Source of the DNA: Burkholderiales bacterium
GTDB lineage: Bacteria > Pseudomonadota > Gammaproteobacteria > Burkholderiales > WYBJ01
DNA: 58,003 nt
NCBI GenBank assembly: GCA_020848435.1
Contig: JADLAC010000031.1
Span: 1 to 58,003, forward strand
Reading direction: 5' to 3'
Within the stretch, counting starts at the first letter, position 1. The number at the start of each line of letters is the position of its first letter. Shown one piece after another: positions 1-8,094 of the stretch. The notes under the pieces are model-generated. The model had not been told where the DNA came from. It ran no database searches and saw only the letters and a list, made by a program, of their open reading frames with translations. Position numbers and translations under genes: made by a program.

Positions 1-212
1 CTTGCTAAACTCTTTCATGACCTGCCCCCTCAATTGCGGCTCTGCGCCGCCGGTTGAACAAACCCCAAGCGTAACCCGCGTCAACTTGAGGTGCGGCAGG
101 TCAATACATGCACATGATGTCTAGCTGGGACTGGATCGCCTTTCATGCGCGCGGCTTGGGGAAGGCCATGTCATCTCTCCGTGCCCGACGAACCAAGTCC
201 GGCCCAATCTTA
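1..212. other. window-edge non-coding stretch upstream of mazEF
   Basis: No gene can be supported here. At the very edge the minus strand reads ATG AAA GAG TTT AGC AAG from position 19 down to 1, behind a purine-rich stretch, so a minus-strand gene could start here and leave the window. Six codons are too few to judge. The rest shows no coding signal I can recognise; the mazEF promoter begins at about 213. Confidence 0.4.
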
Positions 213-246
213 TTGCCGCGAGACGATGATGTATCTACAATGTAGA
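213..246 (+). promoter_or_regulatory. mazEF promoter with overlapping palindromic operator
   Basis: A -35-like TTGCCG at 213-218 and a -10-like TACAAT at 236-241 are separated by 17 bp. The -10 is embedded in a perfect inverted repeat, TCTACA-A-TGTAGA, at 234-246. MazE/AbrB-type antitoxins normally bind palindromes over their own promoter, so this is the likely autorepression site. The distance to the mazE ATG at 270 leaves a short leader with a GAGGAG ribosome binding site. Confidence 0.6.
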
Positions 247-269
247 AACCTGTAAGCGAGGAGTTCGCC

Positions 270-512
270 ATGGAGTCGACAATCCGCAAGTGGGGCAATA
301 GCCCGGCGATCAGGCTACCGAGCGCCGCGATCAAGGCTGCGGCGTTCAACCTGGAGCAGAAGGTCACGCTGCGCGTCACGCGCGGCCGAATCATCATTGA
401 ACCGTCCGACAAGATCGAATACGACCTCGACAAGTTGCTGGACGGCATCACCGCCAAGAACCTGCACAAGGAAGCCAACTTCGGCAATCCGGTCGGCAAA
501 GAGATCCTTTGA
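270..512 (+). CDS. mazE: MazE-type antitoxin, AbrB fold
   Basis: An 80-residue protein whose N-terminus (ESTIRKWGNSPAIRLPSAAI) is the classic AbrB/MazE swapped-hairpin DNA-binding segment: a short strand, a GNS turn, then 'RLP'. The acidic C-terminal third (EYDLDKLLDGI onward) matches the part of MazE that wraps around MazF. The start is well placed behind GAGGAG. The stop overlaps the mazF start by one base (TGATG), so the two are translationally coupled. By family knowledge it neutralises MazF and represses the operon through the palindrome at 234-246. Confidence 0.9.
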   Translation: MESTIRKWGNSPAIRLPSAAIKAAAFNLEQKVTLRVTRGRIIIEPSDKIEYDLDKLLDGITAKNLHKEANFGNPVGKEIL

Positions 513-856
513 TGGCCGCGCGTGGCTATGTGCCCGAGGTCGGCGATATCGTATGGCTTGAATTCGATCCTCGCGCCGGACATGAGCAATCGGGCCACTG
601 GCCGGCGCTGGTGCTGTCTCCGGCTCGTTACAACGGCAGGACCGGGCTGATGCTTTGCTGCCCCATGACTACGCAGATCAAGGGCTACCCCTTCGAGGTA
701 GGCGTGGATTTCGACGGGGTGACAAGCGCGGTCCTGGCGGACCAGATCAAGTCGCTCGATTGGAAGGCGCGGCGTGCGCGAAAGAAGGGGACCGTGCCGT
801 CCGAGGTCCTGGCGCGCGTGCGCGCAATGCTGAAGGCGCTACTGGCAATGACCTGA
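512..856 (+). CDS. mazF: MazF-type mRNA endoribonuclease toxin, catalytic Arg replaced
   Basis: 114 residues with clear MazF sequence from end to end: GDIVWLEFDP, a GHEQSGHWPALVLSP loop, TTQIKGYPFEV and LADQIKSLDWKAR. I use the ATG at 512 (MAARGYV), which gives the usual one-base overlap with mazE. MazF cleaves RNA at short motifs using an Arg and a Thr (R29 and T52 in E. coli). The Thr is kept at residue 53, but the aligned Arg, in the family motif GHRPA, is Trp30 here (codon TGG). The fold looks complete, so this may be a catalytically weakened toxin kept with its antitoxin. Confidence 0.88.
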   Translation: MAARGYVPEVGDIVWLEFDPRAGHEQSGHWPALVLSPARYNGRTGLMLCCPMTTQIKGYPFEVGVDFDGVTSAVLADQIKSLDWKARRARKKGTVPSEVLARVRAMLKALLAMT

Positions 857-955
857 CACGCTTTCCGGAGCGAACTGGCCGGACAATCGCCAGTTTGGAT
901 CGGACGAAAGAACACGCGGAAGCCGCTGGCATTCGGACGCCGTGCGTGGAAGGCC

Positions 956-1484
956 ATGAACTCCGATATGGTTCAAAGTGATGTGCCCAGTCTCCCGCGA
1001 TGGGGGCCTGCGCTGCGACGAGCTGTCATGAAAGTTCAGCCGGCGTACCTCTCCTGGTCGGCCGCCCAACGGGAGCGCTACGGTTGCGGGCAGGAAGCGA
1101 TCCTGGTGGTGCTCAACGAGCACGTATTCCACTACGAACAATCACGCCATGACGCCTTGCTCAACGCGTGGGCGGCGCAAGACCGCGGCGGCGTCTACCT
1201 GCTGGATACGTCCGAACCCGCCGAAAAGAAGGTGCACTTCGTTTTTTGCCGATCCGCAAGCGATTGGAGGCACAAGGTTCCGGTCGTTCCTCAGAGACTG
1301 CCGCGCGCTTGAGCGTCCGGCGGCGGAGTTGCAGAGCGCATTGGCCGAAGAGCGCGCGGCGCTCGTTCGGTTCATCGAGGCAGCACACGAACAATTGCTT
1401 CGCACGTTCGATCCGAAAGTCAAGCGCCTGCGCAAGCGCAGGCGCATCATGGTTCACAAGGACGCGTTCGACGATTTGACGTGA
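956..1484 (+). pseudogene. hypothetical gene split by a one-base frameshift
   Basis: The frame starting at 956 encodes MNSDMVQSDVPSLPRWGPAL and continues to about residue 98 (KKVHFVF). Coding character then passes to another frame that ends at 1484 (FADPQAIGGTRFRSFLRDCR ... DAFDDLT). The switch lies at the run of six T at about 1241-1246. Removing one T joins both parts into one protein of about 175 residues with a charged helical C-terminal half. I do not recognise the family. It may be a genuine inactivating insertion or a homopolymer sequencing error. It follows mazF by 99 bp on the same strand with no obvious functional link. Confidence 0.5.
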
Positions 1485-1844
1485 CGAGCGGGCAGGAACC
1501 AGACGGGTGCTAAAGAAGGGGCGGCAATCGCTGGCGTGATTCGGCTACACGTTCTGGCGCAAGGCGGCGCTCCCGTGCAATCCCTGCGCCCTACGACCGA
1601 CCGCGAGCCGGCCGAGCACCATTACAAGAACCGGACCAGGCATGTTGCGGCGCACGCCACGCGTTGCGACCTGGTGCCAGACGGCAGCGGCAGAGCGCGA
1701 GAGCAGGCAGGCGCGACGAGCCCAGCTCGAATCGCGCGCCCTTGGAAGCACCACGCCGGCGGGCGTCGGACCAGCCGGCCACATCGCCCTATCTGGCCCA
1801 ACGCCTTCGCCTGCCTTGCACGCGATGCGGCAAGCCTGCCTGCG
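1485..1844. other. 360-bp stretch without a recognisable gene
   Basis: Open frames run through this GC-rich stretch on both strands, but none gives a protein I recognise or is preceded by a convincing ribosome binding site. It separates the plus-strand broken gene from the end of the minus-strand pirin gene. I see no strong terminator hairpin followed by T residues. Confidence 0.4.
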
Positions 1845-2720
1845 TCACTGCATCCGGCCGAAACTGCCCGCCTTGAAGTCGGCGATGGCCTGCACGATCT
1901 CGGCTTGACTGTTCATGACGAACGGCCCGTAGCCCACCACCGGCTCGTCGATCGGCGCGCCGGCCAGCAGCAGCAGCTTGGCATCGCTGGCGGCATCGAT
2001 GCGCACCTCGGTGCCCGCGGTGGCCAGCGAGGCCATCTGCGCGGCGCCGAGCGTGGTGGCGCCGTTGAGCGTGACCGTGCCGGAGAGCACCACCAACTGC
2101 GCCGGCCAGCCCTCGGGCTGCGGCAGCGACACCGACCGGGCGCCCTGCACCCGAACGTCCCACACGTTCATCGGCGTGAAGGTGCGGGCCGGGCCGTGTG
2201 AAGCCCCGAATTCACCGGCGATCACACGCACCTGCCCGGCAGCCTGACCCGTGCCATCGCGCAGCGGCACGGCCGGGATCGCGCCGTCCGCGATGGCCTG
2301 GTAGCCCGGCGCGGTCATCTTGTCGCGGGCCGGCAGGTTGACCCACAGTTGCACCATCTCGAAGGGTCCGCCTTCACGCGCGTACCGCGCCGAGTGGAAC
2401 TCCTCGTGCAGGATGCCGCTGCCGGCGGTCATCCACTGCACGTCGCCGGGACCGATGACGCCACCCTGGCCGGTGGAATCGCGGTGCTCGACTTCGCCGG
2501 CGTAGACGATGGTCACCGTCTCGAAGCCGCGATGCGGATGCTGGCCGACGCCGCGCCGGGCCGTCGTCGGCTCGAAGCGGGTGGGCGCGGCGTAATCCAG
2601 CAACAGGAAGGGGCTGCGTTCCCGTGCACCGGCGTCGTAGCCGAACATGCCGTGCACGGGGAAGCCGTCTCCTACCCAGTGGCGGTCGGGCGCGCTGCGG
2701 ATCGAAAGCACCTTCTTCAT
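1845..2720 (-). CDS. pirin family protein (bicupin)
   Basis: A 291-residue bicupin. The N-terminal pirin domain carries the metal ligands in HPHRGFETVTIVYAGEVEHRD and in HEEF (GSGILHEEF). The second half has the pirin C-terminal cupin (VVLSGTVTLNG, KLLLLAGAPIDEPVVGYGPF, then FVMNSQAEI). The start is placed at 2720 (MKKVLSIRSAP) because CAGGAGCCC lies just upstream; the open frame extends to 2819 but that part is unlike the family. Pirins bind iron, and some have quercetinase-like dioxygenase activity. The substrate cannot be told from sequence. It is monocistronic here. Confidence 0.9.
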   Translation of the reverse strand: MKKVLSIRSAPDRHWVGDGFPVHGMFGYDAGARERSPFLLLDYAAPTRFEPTTARRGVGQHPHRGFETVTIVYAGEVEHRDSTGQGGVIGPGDVQWMTAGSGILHEEFHSARYAREGGPFEMVQLWVNLPARDKMTAPGYQAIADGAIPAVPLRDGTGQAAGQVRVIAGEFGASHGPARTFTPMNVWDVRVQGARSVSLPQPEGWPAQLVVLSGTVTLNGATTLGAAQMASLATAGTEVRIDAASDAKLLLLAGAPIDEPVVGYGPFVMNSQAEIVQAIADFKAGSFGRMQ

Positions 2721-3160
2721 GGTGGGCTCCTGTGGTTCTAGGGCAGCGGAGGCCGCCCGCATGAGGTGCATGGTGCGGGCATAGGCCTGCAAGGAGTAGT
2801 CCCCGGCCAGTGAACGCATCGTTGCATAGCTGAGACGATGGCTGCACTGGGCAGTCGTGCTGTTTGCTGTCTTGACCGGTTGCGCAACCGATCACGCCAA
2901 TCCCTTCCGCGTTGCTGCGGCACCGATGGACCGTAGCATCGGAGCGGGCATGCGCGCGCCTGCGGTCCGCCCTCGGATACGCCCAGTGCCTGCTATCATG
3001 CCCAGGAATGGCGAGCCAGCGATAGAGGCCTGGTTCGCTTTCGTGTAACGCCATCAAGACTCGATTCCAGGCCTGCCCCAACCGGCGGCTGTGCCGAATT
3101 CGTGTTCATGAGCCCTTCGGTGGACCGGATACCGCGGACAGCTCGACGCGTTTCCCATCG
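2721..3160. other. 440-bp intergenic region between divergent pirin and SNF2 genes
   Basis: No convincing gene is present. A small plus-strand frame at 2857-3048 (63 codons) starts with a lipoprotein-like MLFAVLTGCATD but lacks a clear ribosome binding site and continues as Arg/Pro-rich sequence, so I do not call it. Promoters for the two flanking divergent genes must lie here, but I cannot pick a clear -35/-10 pair. Confidence 0.4.
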
Positions 3161-5893
3161 ATGACCGGCGCCGTCTCGGAGCTTGCGAAGGACGCGAGAC
3201 TCTCACCTGTGCTCACGCCTCAGGGTCATCTTCTCCTGGAGCATGACGAGCATAGCGCACCGCTCGGCTCGGAGATCGCCCAGCGCCTTCAAACCGCCTT
3301 CAAGGAAAGCACTGGGCACGGTCTGCTGACCCTGGGCGCGGAGCTCGTCGGCGTGCCGCTGCCCGCGGTAATCGGCTACTGGCGGGACTTCGCGGCGCGC
3401 TACGTGAGCGCGGTTTGCGCCGCGGCGGATCCGTCGTCCCCAGCGCGATCAGTCGCCGTTGCGCCACCATCGCACGACGCGCTGGAACAGCTCGCCGCGG
3501 CCATGCCGCCGATCAAGGGGGCCGAGTATGCCTGCGCGGACGTGCTCACAGCGCTCTGGCGCGAGATCGACGCAGCCTTTCGGGACGCACTGGCGTCCTC
3601 GGGCGCGTCGGTGCAGGCGTATCTGAAGCGCTGCAATTCGGCATGGAACCTGGTCGGGCGCGTGCACTTCAATCTGGCGGAGAACCACATCGATGACGCG
3701 GCCCCGTTCGCGTTCCTCGCCACTTACACCCCGCGCTTGTCGGCACAGGCCAAAGCGCAGCACCTGCCCCTCGGCGAAGCACTGCGCGAGTACGCCGGTG
3801 CTGCTCAGCGCGAATCCCTCCTGTCGCTGCTCTTGCCGGTACAGCGGGCCGCGCAGGGCTGTGCCTGGCTCAAGGCCATGGTCGACGCGGGCGAGATTTT
3901 CCATCCGCTGCGCTGGTCCGCGCAGGAAGCATTCAGACTGCTCCACGACGTGCCGCTGCTCGAATCGGCTGGCGTCGTGGTCCGCGTTCCGGGCACATGG
4001 GGAGGCAAGCGGCCACCGCGGCCACAGGTGAGCGGCACGGTCGGTGCCAAGCCTGCGTCCGGTCTCGGCCTGAACGCCCTGCTCGACTTCGACGTGCAAG
4101 TCACGCTTGACGGCCAAACGCTCACCCGCGCGGAGATCGAGCACCTGCTCGCGGGATCGGACGGCCTGGCGCTCATCCGCGGACGCTGGGTCGAGCTCGA
4201 TCGACGCAGGCTGGAGCGGATGCTGGCGCGATTCGAGGCCATCGAGCGCACCGCGGACGAAGGCAAGCTCGGATTCGCCGAGGCGATGCGCCTGCTCGCC
4301 GGCGCCGAGGTCGGCTCGGATGCCACTCGCGCCGTAGAAGAGCGGGATTGGGCTCGAATCACCGCCGGACCCTGGCTCGCCGATACCCTCGCGAAGCTGC
4401 GCGCCCCCGGCGCGCTCGGCCGAATCGAACCGGGGCAGGGCTTGAAGACGCGCCTGCGGCCCTACCAGGACGCCGGGGTACGCTGGCTGCATATGCTCGG
4501 CAAGTTGGGGCTCGGCGGATGCCTGGCCGACGACATGGGCCTCGGCAAGACCATTCAGGTACTCGCGCTACTGCTGTTGCTGCGGCGCGAGCGCGATACG
4601 GAACGTTGCGCGAGCTTGCTGGTCGCGCCGGCCTCCCTGCTCGCCAACTGGGCAGCGGAAATCGGACGCTTTGCCCCGGACCTGAAGGCGATCGTCGCCC
4701 ACCCCTCGGCGATGCCACCGGCCGAACTGAAGACCTTCGAACGCGAGCGCATCGCGGGCGTGGATCTGGTGATCACCAGCTACGGGTCCCTCCTGCGATT
4801 GCCCTGGTGCACGCGCATGGCATGGCGCCTTGCCATACTCGACGAAGCCCAGGCGATCAAGAACCCCGCTGCCAAGCAAACCCGCGCCGTGAAGCAACTC
4901 GACGCGCGCATGCGCATCGCGTTGACCGGCACGCCGATCGAGAACAGGCTCTCGGATCTGTGGTCGATCTTCGATTTCGTCAATCCGGGGCTGCTCGGCA
5001 GCGCCAAGGTGTTCGCGCAATTCACCAAGCAGCTTTCAGAACGCGAAGGCAATGCCTACGCGCCTCTGCACGACCTCGTGCGCCCCTACATCCTGCGTCG
5101 ACTCAAGACCGACAAGTCGGTCATCTCGGATCTGCCGGAGAAGTCGGAAGTCATCGCCTATTGTTCGCTCAGTCGCAAGCAGGCAGCCTTGTACCAGCGC
5201 GCGGTCGAAGAGCTCGAAGAGAGCCTCGCGCAAGCCGACGGCATTCAGCGTAAGGGCACCGTGCTCGCCTACTTGATGCGTTTCAAGCAGATCTGCAATC
5301 ATCCCTCGCAGTGGCTGGGAAACGCTGCCTGGGCGGAGCGCGACAGCGGCAAGTTCTCGCGCCTGCGCGAAATCGCCGAGGTCATCGCAGCCCGTCAGGA
5401 GAAGGCACTCGTGTTCACCCAGTTTCGCGAAGTAACCGGGCCGCTCGCGGCATTCCTGGGCAGCGTCTTCGGGCGCCTCGGGCCGACGCTCCATGGCGAG
5501 ACCCCGGTGCGCGAACGCCAGAAGCTGGTGCAGGCCTTTCAAGAGGACGAGACGATTCCCTTCATCGTGCTTTCGCTCAAGGCGGGCGGTGCCGGCCTCA
5601 ACCTGACGGCCGCCTCCCACGTGATTCATTTCGACCGTTGGTGGAACCCCGCCGTGGAGAACCAGGCGACCGATCGCGCCTATCGTATCGGGCAGAAGAA
5701 GAACGTCCTGGTGCACAAGTTCGTCTGCCGAGGGACGGTGGAGGACCGGATCGACGCGCTGATCGCATCCAAGCAGAAGCTCTCGCAGGATCTCCTCGAG
5801 AGCGGCGCCGAGCTCGCGCTGACCGAGATGAACGACAAGGAACTGCTCGACCTCTTCAGGATGGATATCCGCATTGCGACCCAAGAGGCATGA
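3161..5893 (+). CDS. SNF2/RapA-type DNA-dependent ATPase (helicase superfamily 2)
   Basis: A 910-residue protein with a long N-terminal region (about 1-430) of unknown structure, followed by the two RecA-like lobes of a bacterial SNF2 translocase. Motifs in order: Q/I region LKTRLRPYQDAGVRWL, Walker A ADDMGLGKTIQ (about 457-466), Walker B DEAQAIKNP (about 560), motif III LTGTPIENRLSDLWSIFDF, and in lobe 2 VLSLKAGGAGLNLTAASHVI, HFDRWWNPAVENQATDRAYR and IGQ. Such enzymes move along double-stranded DNA and remodel protein-DNA complexes. The stop abuts the next gene, a SWIM zinc-finger protein, and this pairing is common in bacteria. Its target is unknown. Confidence 0.93.
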   Translation: MTGAVSELAKDARLSPVLTPQGHLLLEHDEHSAPLGSEIAQRLQTAFKESTGHGLLTLGAELVGVPLPAVIGYWRDFAARYVSAVCAAADPSSPARSVAVAPPSHDALEQLAAAMPPIKGAEYACADVLTALWREIDAAFRDALASSGASVQAYLKRCNSAWNLVGRVHFNLAENHIDDAAPFAFLATYTPRLSAQAKAQHLPLGEALREYAGAAQRESLLSLLLPVQRAAQGCAWLKAMVDAGEIFHPLRWSAQEAFRLLHDVPLLESAGVVVRVPGTWGGKRPPRPQVSGTVGAKPASGLGLNALLDFDVQVTLDGQTLTRAEIEHLLAGSDGLALIRGRWVELDRRRLERMLARFEAIERTADEGKLGFAEAMRLLAGAEVGSDATRAVEERDWARITAGPWLADTLAKLRAPGALGRIEPGQGLKTRLRPYQDAGVRWLHMLGKLGLGGCLADDMGLGKTIQVLALLLLLRRERDTERCASLLVAPASLLANWAAEIGRFAPDLKAIVAHPSAMPPAELKTFERERIAGVDLVITSYGSLLRLPWCTRMAWRLAILDEAQAIKNPAAKQTRAVKQLDARMRIALTGTPIENRLSDLWSIFDFVNPGLLGSAKVFAQFTKQLSEREGNAYAPLHDLVRPYILRRLKTDKSVISDLPEKSEVIAYCSLSRKQAALYQRAVEELEESLAQADGIQRKGTVLAYLMRFKQICNHPSQWLGNAAWAERDSGKFSRLREIAEVIAARQEKALVFTQFREVTGPLAAFLGSVFGRLGPTLHGETPVRERQKLVQAFQEDETIPFIVLSLKAGGAGLNLTAASHVIHFDRWWNPAVENQATDRAYRIGQKKNVLVHKFVCRGTVEDRIDALIASKQKLSQDLLESGAELALTEMNDKELLDLFRMDIRIATQEA

Positions 5894-5896
5894 GTG

Positions 5897-6835
5897 ATGT
5901 ATTTCGAATGGCAGCGGTACGTTCCGGTCGCCGAGCGAAAGCGCAAGGCGGCCCGCGAGGCGTCGGCGATACGCAAGCACGGCGAGGCGCTCGCACCCGT
6001 TGTTCTGAGCGGGCGAACCATTGCTCAGACATTCTGGGGCAAGGCGTGGTGCCAGAATCTGGAGCGCTACAGCGATTATGCGAACCGACTGCCACGAGGA
6101 CGCACCTACGTACGCAACGGTTCAGTGATCGATCTCAGGATCACGGCGGGCCAGGTGACGGCGCTGGTCAGCGGGTCGAGTCTATACAAGGTGAGGGCGG
6201 AAGTGAGCGCGCTCGATTCGCAGCGATGGCAATCGATCTGCCGCGATTGCGCCGGCGCGATCGATACCTTGGTGGAACTTCTGCAGGCGCGTTTCTCGCA
6301 AGGGATCATGGAGCGGATGTGCCGCCACGAATCCGGGCTGTTTCCCGCGCCCAAGGAAATCCGCTTCAGTTGTTCCTGCCCGGACTGGGCCTCCATGTGC
6401 AAGCACGTCGCCGCCGTGCTCTACGGAATCGGCGCGCGCCTCGATCAGCAACCCGAGCTGCTGTTCCTGCTGCGCAAGGTCGACCATGCGGCCTTGATTG
6501 CCGCGGCGGGCACGGAACTGAAGCTGGGCGACACCGCTCCGAGCGCCGCTCGCGTGCTCGACGGCCCCGATCTCTCCGCGCTATTCGGCATCGAGCTCGC
6601 CGAGCCGGCGAAGGCATCGGCACGCTCGGAACCGGTGGCGACGGCGCAGCGGCCATCGACCAGCGGCGCTGCCAAGAAGAAAGCGGCAAGACGGGCGGCG
6701 GCATCGCCGGGGCAGCGCAAGACCGCGGCAAAGCAGCGCGCCGAGCGACGAGCGCCAAGGAAGTCCTCGAAGGCGGGGGCGGAGAAAGCGCGAGCTTCGG
6801 CGGCGGGGCGCGAAGGCAGCAGCCGGAGCAAGTGA
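5897..6835 (+). CDS. SWIM zinc-finger protein with a basic Lys/Ala-rich tail
   Basis: 312 residues from the ATG at 5897; a GTG at 5894 directly after the SNF2 stop is an equal alternative. A SWIM finger (C159-x-C161-x6-C168-x-H170, CSCPDWASMCKHVAAVLYG) follows an N-terminal domain typical of SNF2-partner proteins (FWGKAWCQNLERYSDYANRL). From about residue 240 the protein turns into a low-complexity tail rich in Ala, Lys, Arg and Ser, like histone-H1 or AlgP tails, which suggests non-specific DNA binding. It is translationally coupled to the SNF2 ATPase and is probably its accessory subunit. Confidence 0.88.
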   Translation: MYFEWQRYVPVAERKRKAAREASAIRKHGEALAPVVLSGRTIAQTFWGKAWCQNLERYSDYANRLPRGRTYVRNGSVIDLRITAGQVTALVSGSSLYKVRAEVSALDSQRWQSICRDCAGAIDTLVELLQARFSQGIMERMCRHESGLFPAPKEIRFSCSCPDWASMCKHVAAVLYGIGARLDQQPELLFLLRKVDHAALIAAAGTELKLGDTAPSAARVLDGPDLSALFGIELAEPAKASARSEPVATAQRPSTSGAAKKKAARRAAASPGQRKTAAKQRAERRAPRKSSKAGAEKARASAAGREGSSRSK

Positions 6836-6978
6836 AGTCGCATTGGAAGTACGCCTGCGACCTCGGCCAGTACGCGGTTCGCCTCAGCCGCCCGGTGGAG
6901 GCGCGCGCTGTCTACGTGCTGCTGCCCGAGGCGCTTTGATCTACACTTCGATCCACATTAGTCGGGGCGACATTGCAC

Positions 6979-7200
6979 ATGCGTGAGGCTAGCTTCACGG
7001 AACTGCGCAACCAGGCCAAGCGCTACTTCGCCTTCGTCGAAGGGGGAGAAACCGTGCGCGCGCTGCGCAATGGCAAGCCCATTGCCGAGATCCATCCCAT
7101 TGCGCAAGACCTGCCTTCATGCAATCAGCGTCCGGGCCGACCACTCGCCATCCACGGCGAATCGATCAGCCGGAGAGTTCTCGGAGGTCGCGGCGAGTGA
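6979..7200 (+). CDS. Phd/YefM-type antitoxin, partner toxin missing
   Basis: A 73-residue protein (MREASFTELRNQAKRYFAFV, then GETVRALRNGKPIAEIHPI) that fits the Phd/YefM DNA-binding domain over its first 45 residues and ends with the short toxin-binding tail (ISRRVLGGRGE). The ATG at 6979 is the natural start. A GTG overlaps the stop at 7197, exactly where a PIN-type toxin would begin, but that frame closes after six codons at 7215-7217. The antitoxin therefore stands alone. Without its toxin it may persist as a small DNA-binding regulator or be decaying. Confidence 0.75.
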   Translation: MREASFTELRNQAKRYFAFVEGGETVRALRNGKPIAEIHPIAQDLPSCNQRPGRPLAIHGESISRRVLGGRGE

Positions 7201-7227
7201 GTACATCCACTGCGTAGATCCCTCGCC

Positions 7228-7890
7228 ATGAAGCTCATCACCATCGTCATCGCGATCGTCGCCATCGTAGCGGGCGTAGCATACGGCCTGTGGCCGCGAA
7301 CCTCCGATAGTCCGCCGCCGAGGGCTCAGCAGCCCGCGGCGCCGGCCAAGCCAGCGGCGAGCCCCTTCGCGTTCGCTCCCGGCCAGAGCCCGTCCTACGG
7401 CAACCTGCTTGCGCGGGTGGTCGTTCACGAGTGGCTCGACCCCGAGTGCGAAGCTTGCCGCGCTATGCAGCCGATTTTCAAGCGCATCGTCGCCGATTAT
7501 TCGGATCGGGTGCTTTTCGTCGTGCGCTACATCCCCTTGCACAAGAACGCGCTGTACGCCGCTGCCGTCCTGGAAGAAGCGCGTGAATCGGGCAAGTTCA
7601 CTGAAGCGCTCGAAATCCTCTTCGAGAAGCAGCCCGAATGGGGCAGCCATCGGGATCCGCGGCCCGAGCTCATCGCGGGGTATCTCGAACCGCTCGGCAT
7701 TCCGAAAGCGAAGCTGGAGCGCTCCTATGTCGTGCAAAAGCACGCTGCGAAGGTGAAGCGCGACGAAGACGACGGGGTGCGGGCCGGCGTGACCGGAACA
7801 CCCACGTTCTTCGTCAACGGACAGAAAGTTCCGACGCTCAGCGAAGAGGCGTTGCGAGCTGCGATAGAGAGGTCGCTGCTGAAGAAATAG
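7228..7890 (+). CDS. membrane-anchored DsbA-family thioredoxin-fold protein
   Basis: 220 residues. An N-terminal hydrophobic segment (about 3-21) anchors the protein in the inner membrane or serves as a signal, followed by a Pro/Ala-rich linker (28-46). The thioredoxin fold carries the redox motif C74-E-A-C77 (DPECEACRAMQPIF), a long helical insertion, and the cis-Pro loop TGTPTFFVNG near residue 192. It resembles DsbA/DsbG-like 'Thioredoxin_4' proteins acting on disulfides in the periplasm. No DsbB-like partner is adjacent. The substrate is unknown. Confidence 0.85.
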   Translation: MKLITIVIAIVAIVAGVAYGLWPRTSDSPPPRAQQPAAPAKPAASPFAFAPGQSPSYGNLLARVVVHEWLDPECEACRAMQPIFKRIVADYSDRVLFVVRYIPLHKNALYAAAVLEEARESGKFTEALEILFEKQPEWGSHRDPRPELIAGYLEPLGIPKAKLERSYVVQKHAAKVKRDEDDGVRAGVTGTPTFFVNGQKVPTLSEEALRAAIERSLLKK

Positions 7891-8094
7891 ATGGGCATTG
7901 AAGCCGTGACGCAAGCGTGCGTTCGCAAACCAGACTGCGAGCGCCTCGGGCGTTGCCGTCATCCCTTCTTCATCAGGGCATCGATTGCGTCCGCATCGAT
8001 CTGCTGGTAGTACACCAGCAGGTTGTCGTATCCCTTCAGTGGCTCTGCCTCGATGCAAGCCCAAGCCGCCACAGCGATTACATGCAAGGCGCAC

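Noticed and set aside
2857..3048. Small lipoprotein-like ORF on the plus strand
   Set aside because: No convincing ribosome binding site, and the sequence becomes Arg/Pro-rich like an antisense frame.
7959..8094. Minus-strand fragment reading AAWACIEAEPLKGYDNLLVY and ending in MKKG
   Set aside because: It looks protein-like and may be a relic, but it is only about 40 codons outside the overlapping Fe-S gene and matches nothing I can name.
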